This document shows, in pieces, positions 48,281 through 56,788 of a DNA stretch of 64,000 nucleotides. Positions within the stretch are counted from its first letter, which is position 1; every line of letters begins with the position of its first letter. Made by a program: the position numbers and the translations under genes. Origin of the DNA: Hymenobacter volaticus (lineage in GTDB: Bacteria; Bacteroidota; Bacteroidia; Cytophagales; Hymenobacteraceae). A model generated the notes under the pieces. It was not told the DNA's origin. It made no database searches and saw only the letters and a list, made by a program, of their open reading frames with translations. Location of the stretch: contig NZ_CP095067.1 in assembly GCF_022921055.1 (NCBI RefSeq), positions 83,289 through 147,288 on the forward strand. The letters run 5' to 3'.

Positions 48281-49606
48281 TCACTTGATGGCATCATACA
48301 ACCGGGCCATGGCGAGTAGGGGATTATGCCCCAGGTAATCCCGACACGGCACGTTGTATTTGCTGGTTGGCTTGCGCTGTAACTGCTCGGGCTTCCCGCC
48401 TAATGGGTGGTAGAACTCCCAAATGGTACCGGTGCGTTTGAATTGCTTGGCCGAGTCGTCGAGGGCCTTCTCCAGAATCAGTTTCGCCGCGTCTTTGCGC
48501 CCGTAGTTAAGGCAGCCTCGGGCGGCCCAATACGCCATGCTATTCCACGCGGGTCCGCGCCACATCCGCAGCTCGAACTTCGGGTCTTTCCGCCCAACCG
48601 TCGCCACGGGATGCGGCGTCAAGAAAACCGACTCATTCAGTAGATACGAGTTGATGTAGCGGTCGGCTTGCGCCTGGGTGGCCGCGCCACTCACCAACGG
48701 CCACATGCTCTCGAAAGGCAAGGTGCGCAGTTTGGCATCTTGCACCGCCCAGCTATCATAGAACATGCCGTCGGCCGGGACGTAGAGGCTGGTTTGGATG
48801 AAGGCGCGTAGTTGCTGCGCCCGCAATTCATAATACGTGGCGTCCAGACCGAGGAGGTGGGCCCACTGCGCGGCCACTTGGTAGAGGGTATACACGTGGC
48901 TGGTAGCATCCACGCACGCCAAGGCTCCTTTGGCCACCTCGTCAAAGCGAATGCCCTCGTCGACGCCGCTTTCCCATTTTTTGAGGAGAATATCGTTGTA
49001 AAAAAAGCCCTCGCCCACCGCCTTTCGGTTGTTTTCAAACCAGGTAATCTGTCGAATCAACGGGGTGTAAAACGTTTTCAGGACGGTGCTGTCGTGGGTG
49101 ACGCTGAGGTATTCCTGCACGGCCAGCGGCCACAACGGTGGGTGGCCCTGCGTCGTTTTGTTCCAGCTAACCGAATCGCGTTTGGCTAGGCCGCCGGGCA
49201 TGTAGATGGAACCCGGCACCAAGCCGTTGGGCTCCTGGTTTTTGATGTCGTTCAGCAATTGGTGCAGGGCGTGCGTGGGGTAGGACGGAAGCACATCGAT
49301 ACTCTCATGGACCACATCCCAATGGCCGAACGCATTGCCGTACACGTAGCCGGGCCCCAGGTCCTCCCACTCGTAGTCGAAGGGCCAAGCCGCGGGGTGA
49401 GTTGCCTTTTGATGCAGAGCCGCCACGTACGTCAGCATGGGCCGCCAGGCTGGCTTGCCAGTGTGCAGCGCATCCGCGGAAAGTTGAGCCCAACTATCAC
49501 CAGAGGCCGATGAGACATTAGGGGTCGACTGGCTGCCCTGGGCTGCTAGTTGATGGCTCAGGATGAACCCGAAAAGAACGAGGAGCAGGTGCTGGCTACG
49601 GGCCAT
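48281..49606 (-). CDS. Exported MGH1-like glycoside hydrolase (GH63-type fold)
   Basis: 441 residues with a signal peptide (LLLVLFGFILSHQLAAQGS). The mature protein is an (alpha/alpha)6 barrel of the mannosylglycerate hydrolase (MGH1)-like / GH63 group: WPFDYEWEDLGPGYVYGNAF, GLVPGSIYMPGG, HPPLWPLAVQEYL, the acidic WESGVDEGIRFDEVAKGA, MWRGPAWNSMAYWAARG and TIWEFYHPLGG. Expected to act in the periplasm on an alpha-linked sugar; the substrate is uncertain. It is convergent with the NmrA-like gene and not part of the SusCD operon. Confidence 0.9.
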   Translation of the reverse strand: MARSQHLLLVLFGFILSHQLAAQGSQSTPNVSSASGDSWAQLSADALHTGKPAWRPMLTYVAALHQKATHPAAWPFDYEWEDLGPGYVYGNAFGHWDVVHESIDVLPSYPTHALHQLLNDIKNQEPNGLVPGSIYMPGGLAKRDSVSWNKTTQGHPPLWPLAVQEYLSVTHDSTVLKTFYTPLIRQITWFENNRKAVGEGFFYNDILLKKWESGVDEGIRFDEVAKGALACVDATSHVYTLYQVAAQWAHLLGLDATYYELRAQQLRAFIQTSLYVPADGMFYDSWAVQDAKLRTLPFESMWPLVSGAATQAQADRYINSYLLNESVFLTPHPVATVGRKDPKFELRMWRGPAWNSMAYWAARGCLNYGRKDAAKLILEKALDDSAKQFKRTGTIWEFYHPLGGKPEQLQRKPTSKYNVPCRDYLGHNPLLAMARLYDAIK

Positions 49607-49885
49607 AGTTATCGAGGGGAAAAAGGATCAGCAGTCTTTACGGGTTGCCAGGCAAGCTGCTTCATTCTGATATTAATAGGCCATTTTACGAACGAAAACG
49701 GTGGTTTTAGTGAACAGCCTATTCACCCTATTGGATATTAAGGGAAAGTACGTCCGCCTAGTAGCCGATTCCGCTTGGTTTTTCACATTGAACGTTTAGC
49801 CTTACTTTCTGACCGGTTGGCTATCAAGGACGGGTGGTCTTTGCCATGACCTTTGCCTCATCCTTCAACCAAAAGAAAAACGAAG

Positions 49886-50431
49886 ATGACAACAGTAAGC
49901 ATGGCAACAGCCGCCGCGGAAATGGCCGGCCGGGCAGCAGCACCAACACCAACATTTACCTTGAAAAGCACGGAGCTTGGCGGTCAGCTGACCGCTCAGC
50001 ACTATGCCAACGGGATGGGGTTTACGGGTGACAACCAGTCTCCGCAGCTTTATTGGGAGCATGCGCCTGCCGAAACCCAGAGCTTTGCGGTAACAATCTA
50101 CGACCTGGATGCGCCGACCGGCAGCGGCTTTTGGCATTGGGTCGTTTTCAATCTCCCGCCCACTACCCACGCATTAGTGGCCGGAGCTGGCGACCCAAGT
50201 AAGAACCTGCTGCCTGCGGAAGCAGTGCAAAGCAACACCGATGCCGGGGCGCCCGGCTATGTGGGCGCTGCCCCAAACGACGGCCCGGCTCATCGGTACC
50301 TGATTACGGTTTATGCGCTCCGCCACAAACTGGAATTAGATCGAAACGCGACACCGGCTTACGTTGGATTCAACCTGCACTTTGCAACCTTGGCTAAAGC
50401 GTCGCTGCTTGTTTACGGCCAGAAGCAGTAA
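49886..50431 (+). CDS. YbhB/YbcL family PEBP-like protein
   Basis: 181 residues from ATG at 49886 (MTTVSMATAAAEMAGRAAAP); other ATGs lie a few codons up or down. The phosphatidylethanolamine-binding protein fold is clear: LKSTELGGQLTAQHYANGMG, GDNQSPQLYWEHAPAETQSF, TIYDLDAPTGSGFWHWVVFN (DPDxP and HW motifs), APNDGPAHRYLITVYAL. Bacterial members are small cytoplasmic proteins of unknown ligand, also named Raf-kinase-inhibitor-like. The DinB gene follows after 14 bases, so the two are probably co-transcribed. Confidence 0.92.
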   Translation: MTTVSMATAAAEMAGRAAAPTPTFTLKSTELGGQLTAQHYANGMGFTGDNQSPQLYWEHAPAETQSFAVTIYDLDAPTGSGFWHWVVFNLPPTTHALVAGAGDPSKNLLPAEAVQSNTDAGAPGYVGAAPNDGPAHRYLITVYALRHKLELDRNATPAYVGFNLHFATLAKASLLVYGQKQ

Positions 50432-50445
50432 ATCAGCAGAAACGT

Positions 50446-50958
50446 ATGACGACGACCGAACAAATGGTGCGGCAGTTTCGCCTGCTCACGGACTGGTACG
50501 TCTCGGTCTTGGACGGTATCCGGCCCGAAGATGGCAGCCACGTACTAAGCGAAAACACCAATAGCCTGGAATGGCTGGCCGGTCACTTGCTGGTTATGCG
50601 AGGCCGGAACATCACTCGGTTAGGAAAGCAAGTGGAGCCCTTCCGCTACCTAGACACCTTTGTAGACCAAACCTTGCCGCCGCCAAGCGTTAGGGCGTTC
50701 GATAGAAATATGGCATACCCTAGCTTGGCGGAATGTACCGCGGCATGGACAGCGTGTTCCAAGGCGTTTATCAAGGCTCTGGAAACAGCCGATGAGCATG
50801 TCTTGCGGACGCAGATTCCGCTTACAGGCCCCACTGGCGGGAGTACCGTGGAGGATTTGCTAACTTCGATTGTGTTGCACGAAGCTTTTCACATCGGGCA
50901 AATGAGTGTTATTAGAAAAGGGCTAGGTTATCCGGCCATGTATTGGTTTCAGCGCTAG
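50446..50958 (+). CDS. DinB family protein
   Basis: 170 residues, a four-helix bundle of the DinB/YfiT type. The metal-binding His positions are seen in SLEWLAGHLLVMRGRN and the C-terminal SIVLHEAFHIGQMSVIRKGL. Members include thiol-dependent transferases and stress proteins; the reaction here is unknown. It follows the PEBP-like gene by 14 bases. Confidence 0.9.
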   Translation: MTTTEQMVRQFRLLTDWYVSVLDGIRPEDGSHVLSENTNSLEWLAGHLLVMRGRNITRLGKQVEPFRYLDTFVDQTLPPPSVRAFDRNMAYPSLAECTAAWTACSKAFIKALETADEHVLRTQIPLTGPTGGSTVEDLLTSIVLHEAFHIGQMSVIRKGLGYPAMYWFQR

Positions 50959-51124
50959 CGGATAGCTTAAAGATGAAGCCACCCGCGGTAGATGCCAGCG
51001 AATCAGCATGAGCTGTAGGCACCTCCCGAAGGTGGCTTCAAGTAAAACTCGCAGCTCGTGGTCTTTTGCCCCGCAGAGCACGTCTGCTTTGCTGTCATTC
51101 ACTTATCAGCTGCCGTCCCGTCTC

Positions 51125-51976
51125 ATGAATGAATCTGTTTCCTTATCAGCCGTGAAGCCAGAAGACAAGTCTATTTCGCTGCTTCGTTACCGCACGCAGC
51201 AGCCAGCTGCCAGAACAAGGGTAATGCTGCCGCAGCATATGTTCACCTTTTTGCTTGAGGGCGAAAAAACAGTGCATTTTGCGGGCGCACAGGTCACCGT
51301 AAGGCCACACGAGTTTGTAATGCTAGCGGCTGGAAATTGCCTCATGAGTGAGAAAGTCGCTGGCCAAGATGCGAACTACCATAGTCTTATGCTTTTGTTT
51401 GACCAGCAACTGCTAACTGACTTTTTCGGTCGGCATGCTGCCTGGCTTGGTAGACAACAAAAGCAGGCCGCTAGCCAGCCCTTCCTGTTGTTTGAAAAGG
51501 ATGAGTTCTTGGTAAATTTTGCTTGTTCGCTGGATTACCTACTTCGCGGCGCTAAACCCATTAATCACGCGTTGCGGCAGGTAAAGCTGGAAGAGTTGCT
51601 CTTATACTTGGCGGAGCATTATCCGGGACAAATCCAGCAACTCCGTAGCATGGGCTACGAGGCCAGCGACGAATTACTGGTTCGGCAAGCTGTTACCTCT
51701 CATATTGGCAGCCCGACCACAGTAGAAGAGCTTGCCTTTCTCTGTAACATGAGTTTGTCTACGTTCAAGCGCAGGTTTGCCCGCCTGTATGGCACCAGCC
51801 CCAATAGATGGCTACTGGAAAAAAGGATGGACCGTGCCGCTAAGTTGCTCCGACAAGAGGACCGCAAAGTGAGCGAGATCTACGATGAGCTGGGCTATGA
51901 GAACCTATCCAGCTTTATTCAGTCTTTCAAGCAGATTTACGGGGTGACACCGAAGCAGTATCAACTAACTAATTGA
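51125..51976 (+). CDS. AraC family regulator with cupin-like domain
   Basis: 283 residues from ATG at 51125 (MNESVSLSAVKPEDKSISLL). N-terminal cupin-like sensor (HMFTFLLEGEKTVHFAGAQV, RPHEFVMLAAGNCLMSEKVA) and C-terminal double helix-turn-helix (TTVEELAFLCNMSLSTFKRR and KVSEIYDELGYENLSSFIQS, then FKQIYGVTPKQYQ). Layout is the same as in the regulator at 6285-7106. It stands alone; the DinB/PEBP pair upstream is a candidate target. Confidence 0.9.
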   Translation: MNESVSLSAVKPEDKSISLLRYRTQQPAARTRVMLPQHMFTFLLEGEKTVHFAGAQVTVRPHEFVMLAAGNCLMSEKVAGQDANYHSLMLLFDQQLLTDFFGRHAAWLGRQQKQAASQPFLLFEKDEFLVNFACSLDYLLRGAKPINHALRQVKLEELLLYLAEHYPGQIQQLRSMGYEASDELLVRQAVTSHIGSPTTVEELAFLCNMSLSTFKRRFARLYGTSPNRWLLEKRMDRAAKLLRQEDRKVSEIYDELGYENLSSFIQSFKQIYGVTPKQYQLTN

Positions 51977-52322
51977 AGCGCTTTGGCATCTTTTCAACTT
52001 GATAGTCTATCGTTTGCCGCTGGTTGTCGTCTTGAGCAAATGTGTATCTGAAAATAAAGTATACAGCAAGAAGCACATCGAACAGCGAGAAGCTTTTCTT
52101 TCCATAAGCGAAGGCAGGCACCTGCTTTGGGTTGGCTGCCAGTGACAATCTGCGCGGGACAACCTTAACCGAAACCGCTTTAAACGAAGAAGTTAGCGTG
52201 CTTTTGGTGGAAGAGAAACGATTCCAAAAAAAGAGTTCTAATTTGAAGTACCGGGACATGGGCACTCGCCCGTGTTTCGGTGCTACTTTTTCCGCTCTTT
52301 TTCCCGCAACACACCTCTGCTC

Positions 52323-52469
52323 ATGGAAACGTTACTACTCGTCATGCTGATTATGCTCCTTGGCCTTGCCGTCTTTGTTGGCATCTCGATTCGTAACCAC
52401 GCCCAAGAAGTGGAGCGGAATGTGCAAGCGTATGCGGCTCAGCAAGCAAAGGAAAAGGAGTCCGTCTGA
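52323..52469 (+). CDS. Small single-span membrane protein
   Basis: 48 residues: one N-terminal membrane span (METLLLVMLIMLLGLAVFVG) followed by a charged helix (RNHAQEVERNVQAYAAQQAK). Shape is like small membrane proteins that sit beside sensor kinases, and it is convergent with the histidine kinase gene. Function unknown; the assignment rests on topology only. Confidence 0.45.
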   Translation: METLLLVMLIMLLGLAVFVGISIRNHAQEVERNVQAYAAQQAKEKESV

Positions 52470-52558
52470 GCTAATATTCCAGATATGCCCCTTCTACACG
52501 AGCAAGGTGCCAAGAGCACCTAGTGGCAAGCAGGCGCAGGGGTATTCTTATTGACGGG

Positions 52559-53935
52559 CTAGGCTGGAAACAGCAGCGTAAACGTCGTGCCTTGGTTGAG
52601 CTTACTTTGCACCATCAGCTCGATATTCAGCTGGGCGCAGGCTTTGGCTACGATGGATAACCCTAGGCCGGTACCCCCAATGTGTTTGTGCTGCAAGGCA
52701 TCGGAGCGGTAAAGGGGGTCGAAGATGCGGCCTTGGTCTTCAGAGCGAATGCCAATGCCTTGGTCGGTTACGGTACAGTGTAAACGGCCGACTACGGAAG
52801 CCAGCCTGACGGTAATGGTGGAGCCAGCCGGCGAATATTTCACCGCGTTTGAGAGCAGGTTATCCAGAATCAAATCCACCAGGTACGGATCGGTTAGCAC
52901 GGGCAGTGTATCCTCGTCCTCCACGTCCACGCGGATGCGCTTGGTTTCCAAGTCGGCCCGGAGCCGGTAGAGCACATCGTGCACGCAGCTAAGCACCGAT
53001 AGCTCCTGCCGGTTCAGGCCCTTGGCGTGATTCTCGAAGCGGGCCATGAGTAGCAACTGGTCCACCAAGTGGGTGAGGCGGTCGATTTCGCGGATACCTA
53101 GCTGGATGTTTGCCACGTATTCATCCGGAGTGCGGGGCTTGCGCACCAGCACTTCCAACGTGCCCTTGAGCACGGCCAGCGGGGTGCGCAACTCGTGCGA
53201 AGCATCGGCCGTGAACTGCTTTTCGCGCTCAACGGCCTGCTCGACGCGGCCAAGCAGCCCGTTGATGGCGCTGGCCAAGGTGTGCAACTCGTCGGCTCGG
53301 GCGGGAAGGGGGACCCGCTCGGCCAGGTTGTCTCGGGTGATGCGGTTGGTGGTGTCGGTAATCTGCACGATGGGTTGGATACTGCGCCCGGCCAGCAGCC
53401 GCGCACTGCCGAACAAGGCAAGCAGCACCACCGGAAATGAAAGCAGCAATGCAGTTTCGAGGCTGCGAAGCACGTGCTGGGCTGCTTCGGAAGAAATAGC
53501 AGCCACTAGGTAGCCCACTGGCCGCCCCTGCGCTAGAATGGGCACCTGTACTTGCCGAATGGCCTTGCCCCGTAGTTCAGCATTAAGCAGCTCCCGCTCG
53601 TTGAGGGGATTGAACATAAGCTGGTCGGCTTTGAGGTTAGGGGAGCGGTCCATGAGTTGACCTTGCCCGTTGGTAATCTGAACAAATACTGGGTCGACTT
53701 GCACCTCCTGATGCTCCCGCTCCTCCCACTCACCTTTGTGCGAAAAGCGGATTTGCGGCCCCATAATGCTGACTTCCCCCACATGTTTAGCGGCTTCGTA
53801 GCGCAGCTTGGCGTCCAAGTCGGCATACACTTGGTGCCGAACCACCCCGAATACCACCAGATAGGCGGCAGCTACCAGCGCGGCCGTTGCCAGCATGTAG
53901 TACAAGGCAATTCGGTTTTTAAAAGTCCACGTCAT
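52559..53935 (-). CDS. Membrane sensor histidine kinase
   Basis: 458 residues. First span (YYMLATAALVAAAYLVVFGV), a periplasmic sensor of ~125 residues, second span (LLLSFPVVLLALFGSARLLA), HAMP (IQPIVQITDTTNRITRDNLA), HisKA with phospho-acceptor His in FTADASHELRTPLAVLKGTL, and HATPase with LILDNLLSNAVKYS, CTVTDQGIGI and GGTGLGLSIVAKACAQ. Architecture resembles CusS/ArlS-type kinases. It starts directly after the stop of the response regulator gene (no spacer), and both are divergent from the thioredoxin-ApbE operon. Confidence 0.94.
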   Translation of the reverse strand: MTWTFKNRIALYYMLATAALVAAAYLVVFGVVRHQVYADLDAKLRYEAAKHVGEVSIMGPQIRFSHKGEWEEREHQEVQVDPVFVQITNGQGQLMDRSPNLKADQLMFNPLNERELLNAELRGKAIRQVQVPILAQGRPVGYLVAAISSEAAQHVLRSLETALLLSFPVVLLALFGSARLLAGRSIQPIVQITDTTNRITRDNLAERVPLPARADELHTLASAINGLLGRVEQAVEREKQFTADASHELRTPLAVLKGTLEVLVRKPRTPDEYVANIQLGIREIDRLTHLVDQLLLMARFENHAKGLNRQELSVLSCVHDVLYRLRADLETKRIRVDVEDEDTLPVLTDPYLVDLILDNLLSNAVKYSPAGSTITVRLASVVGRLHCTVTDQGIGIRSEDQGRIFDPLYRSDALQHKHIGGTGLGLSIVAKACAQLNIELMVQSKLNQGTTFTLLFPA

Positions 53936-54600
53936 CTAGTCGCGGGCGACATAGCCAATGCCGCGAATGGTTTGCAGGTAGTCTTCGTCCTTGCTCAAAC
54001 GCAGCTTTTTGCGCAGCGCGTTCATGTACACGTCAATCACGCCCGTGTTGTACTCGAAGTGGATGTCCCACACGTTTTCGATGATGCTCTGGCGGCGGCA
54101 AACTTTGCCCTTGTGGCGTAGCAGGTATTCCAGCAAAGCAAATTCCTTCTGGGTGAGGTTTACTTCTTCGTCGGAGCGAAACACTTGGTGCGTAGCCACG
54201 TCGAGCCGGATGGGGCCCACCGCAAACTGCTCAGTAGAAGCTGGCCGGGGCGCAGCTGCACCCGAATGCGCTCCAGCAGCTCGTCGAAGTGAAACGGCTT
54301 CTTGATGTAGTCGTTGGCCCCGGCCTGCAACCCGGCAATGGTGTCCTGCACGGTGTCTTTGGCCGTCAGGAAAATGAGGGGTACCGCGCGGTGCCCGGCT
54401 CGCAGCTGCCGACACACCTCCAGACCCGTCAGACCGGGCAGCATCCAGTCTACCAGCAGCAGGTCGTAGGGCTGGGTCAGGGCCTGGGCAAGGCCGGCCA
54501 GGCCGTTGTCGGCTACGTCCACGGTGTAGGCTTCTTCCTCTAAACCCTGCTTGAGGAAGCGGGCAATGCCGGGCTCGTCTTCGATCAGTAAAATGCGCAT
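53936..54600 (-). CDS. OmpR family response regulator, frameshifted in this sequence
   Basis: About 221 residues when one base is restored. Receiver: MRILLIEDEPGIARFLKQGL, phospho-acceptor Asp in LLLVDWMLPGLTGLEV, Lys in YIKKPFHFDELLER. Output: winged helix (VATHQVFRSDEEVNLTQKEF, LLEYLLRHKGKVCRRQSIIE, NTGVIDVYMNALRKKLR, TIRGIGYVARD). The frame breaks in the G4 run 54247-54250 on the plus strand (coding strand CGCCCCGGCC); one base restores LRPRPASTEQFAVGP. Direct TTAAG repeats with 11-bp period upstream are candidate binding sites. Confidence 0.92.
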
Positions 54601-54716
54601 AGCGGGTGGGGCAGGGGAGAAAATGCGAGTGACGCGCAGCCAACTGGCATAAAATCTACGAACCCTAACGCCATTGCTCGCTTGAAGATGCTGTCTGGCC
54701 TCGTAGAAGCCGCATT

Positions 54717-54732
54717 TTAAGTGAATCTTAAG
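54717..54732. promoter_or_regulatory. Tandem TTAAG repeat, candidate response-regulator box 1
   Basis: TTAAG-N6-TTAAG (54717-54721 and 54728-54732), an 11-bp period as expected for OmpR-family dimers. It lies about 115-130 bases upstream of the response regulator start, in the divergent intergenic region. Confidence 0.5.
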
Positions 54733-54865
54733 CTACTTCCACCAGCTATTCGTGCTGATGGTGCGGGGGATGTTCGGCTTGGGGCGAGCTGGTAATCAAA
54801 ACCTTAAAGCACTATAGGATGACGCAAACCAGGGCTGCGCTATGCGCGACGGGCTACGCCGATTC

Positions 54866-54881
54866 TTAAGAGTTGCTTAAG
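54866..54881. promoter_or_regulatory. Tandem TTAAG repeat, candidate response-regulator box 2
   Basis: TTAAG-N6-TTAAG (54866-54870 and 54877-54881), same spacing as box 1; it can also be read as the palindrome TTCTTAAG-N5-CTTAAGAA (54863-54883). It lies about 85 bases upstream of the thioredoxin gene start, the first gene of the ApbE operon. Confidence 0.55.
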
Positions 54882-54965
54882 AAACCACCGCTTCGGAACC
54901 ACCTGCGTAGGGTAGCACGGTTTATAGCTTTAATTCGGCTTTAACCTTACCCCGAACTTTTCGCC

Positions 54966-55421
54966 ATGCGCTTTCTCTTGTTCTGCCTACTGCTGTTACT
55001 GCCTATTGTGGGCGTGCAGGCCCAGACCCCGGCCCTCACCTGGAACACCGACCTCCCCCAGGCTTTGCAACAGGCGCAAGCCACCAATAAACCCGTGCTG
55101 GCGGTTTTCTCCGGCTCCGACTGGTGCAAGCCCTGCATTATGCTCAAGCAAGAGGTGTTCGACCAGCCCGAGTTTCAGCGCTACGCCCAAGACAAGCTGG
55201 TGCTGGCCCGCTTCGATTTCCCGCGCAGCAAGAAAAACAAGCTCCCGGCCGAGCAAACCAAGCGCAACGAACAAGCCGCGGCCCAATTGAATAAAGAAGG
55301 TTCGTTCCCGCTGGTGCTGCTGCTTTCGCCCGAAGGTAAGGTGCTAGCCAAAACCGGCTACCGCCCCGGCGGCCCCGCCGCTTACGACGCCTACCTCTCC
55401 CAACTATTGACCAAACGCTAA
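54966..55421 (+). CDS. Exported thioredoxin-fold protein
   Basis: 151 residues with a signal peptide (LFCLLLLLPIVGVQAQTP). Thioredoxin fold with active-site WCKPC in AVFSGSDWCKPCIMLKQEVF and the cis-Pro region GSFPLVLLLSPEGKVL. It is expected to act as a disulfide reductase/oxidase or thiol carrier in the periplasm. First gene of the operon with apbE (3-base gap), the DUF4266 lipoprotein and the DUF3570 barrel, and so probably serves their assembly or redox state. Confidence 0.92.
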   Translation: MRFLLFCLLLLLPIVGVQAQTPALTWNTDLPQALQQAQATNKPVLAVFSGSDWCKPCIMLKQEVFDQPEFQRYAQDKLVLARFDFPRSKKNKLPAEQTKRNEQAAAQLNKEGSFPLVLLLSPEGKVLAKTGYRPGGPAAYDAYLSQLLTKR

Positions 55422-55424
55422 GCT

Positions 55425-56521
55425 ATGCGTTGGGTCCAACTCGTTTTCAGCCGTTCGGTGGCTAGGCTGGCACCAGCTTGCCTACTGAGCTTATTGCTTT
55501 TGGGAATGGCGGAAGTTGGGTGGGCGCAGGCCCCGTTGGCGCAGCCGCGCCCGCCGCGCAACTACATGCGCGCCGCCCACCTGATGGGTTCCCACTTCAC
55601 CTTCACGGCGGTAGCCACCGACGACTCCCTTGGTTGGCGCGCCGTGCGGGCCGGTATTCAGGAAGCACAACGTATTGACCGGCTGTTTTCCTACTGGGAT
55701 TCCACTTCACAGGTAACCCAGATCAACCGCAACGCGGGCATCAAGCCGGTGGTCGTCGACCAGGAAGTATACGATCTGATTCAGCGCACGCTCAAGCTCT
55801 CGGCGCTCAGCGATGGGGCTTTCGACATCACCTTCGCCGGTGGAGAAAAGATTTACCAGTTCGACCGGCAGGAGCATGCTGCTTTGCCCGCGCCGGAAGT
55901 GGTGAAAGCTTCGGTGGCGCGCATCGACTACCGCAAGGTGCAGCTCGATCCGGCTGCGCATTCCGTGATGCTCGCAGAAAAAGGCATGCGCCTGAATCTG
56001 GCCGGCATCCTGCAAGGCTATGGCGTGCGCCGGGCCGAAGCACTGATGAAGCAGCTAGGCATTCAAAGTGGACTCATCAACGGCTCGGGCGACGTATCGT
56101 GCTGGGGCGGCAGGCCGATGGCTCGCTCTGGCGCGTGGCTATTGGCGACCCAAAGCACCCAAACGGCGGCATCAACTCCTGGCTCGACGTGACGGATGTG
56201 GCCGTGGTGACAGCTGGCAACTACGAGCAGTACTTCACGGTGCACGGCAAGGTGTACGGCCACATCATCGATCCGCACACCGGCTACCCGTCCACGGGCT
56301 TGAAGTCGGTGACCATTATCTGTCCCGACGTAGAGTTGGCAGATGGGCTCGACGAGGTTGTGTTCGTGAAAGGACCGGAGGCGGGCCTAGCCTTTATCAA
56401 CAAACTCAAGGGCGTCGATTGTACGCTTATCACCGACGACGGCCACACGCTCACGTCTAAGGGCATGCAAGTGCGCTATTATTCCAGTCAACCACCTGCG
56501 GCCGCCGCGGCCAAACCCTGA
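55425..56521 (+). CDS. apbE: FAD:protein FMN transferase (ApbE-like), frameshifted in this sequence
   Basis: About 365 residues when one base is restored. Exported (signal peptide ACLLSLLLLGMAEVGWAQAP). ApbE enzymes move FMN from FAD onto a Ser/Thr of a target protein on the outer face of the membrane, with Mg2+. Motifs: MGSHFTFTAV, SYWDSTSQVTQINRNAG, LNLAGILQGYGVRRAEALMK, INGSGDVSCWG, and GHIIDPHTGYPSTG. Compared with canonical ApbE, the GIGKGYA Lys is Gln (GILQGYG) and NAGGD is NGSGD. The frame breaks at G4 56104-56107; one G restores CWGRQADGSLWRVAIGDPKH. Three bases separate it from the thioredoxin gene. Confidence 0.92.
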
Positions 56522-56530
56522 TTTGATTTT

Positions 56531-56788
56531 ATGACTACCACTCCAATCCGATTCCGGCTTGTTCTGGGCGCGCTGTTGCTGCTGGGCAGCGGCAGTGGCC
56601 TGAGTAGCTGCGTATCGGTAGCGGCCTACCAAAAGGCCTACCTCAACGACGAGGACATGCAACTAGCGAACAAGCGCATCGAAACCTACGAAACCAACTT
56701 TGAAAGCTACCGCGAAGGCGCGGGTGGCGCCAACGGCGGCAAGGTCGGGGCGGCTGCGGCTGCAACTAACGGCCTGTACTGCGCATGA
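56531..56788 (+). CDS. DUF4266 family lipoprotein
   Basis: 85 residues. Lipoprotein signal (LGALLLLGSGSGLSSCVSVA, lipobox Cys near residue 27), then AYQKAYLNDEDMQLANKRIE and a Gly/Ala-rich tail (REGAGGANGGKVGAAAAATN) ending in one Cys. DUF4266 proteins are tiny lipoproteins found beside ApbE and DUF3570 proteins. Family members usually end in a GGCGC-type Cys-rich tail; here only one Cys remains (GLYCA), so the tail is altered or cut. The stop overlaps the DUF3570 start (ATGA), showing translational coupling. Confidence 0.85.
   Translation: MTTTPIRFRLVLGALLLLGSGSGLSSCVSVAAYQKAYLNDEDMQLANKRIETYETNFESYREGAGGANGGKVGAAAAATNGLYCA

Noticed and set aside
51969..52265. Minus-strand frame of 98 codons after the AraC gene
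   Set aside because: It overlaps the 3' end of the AraC gene, has no recognisable motif and weak coding character.
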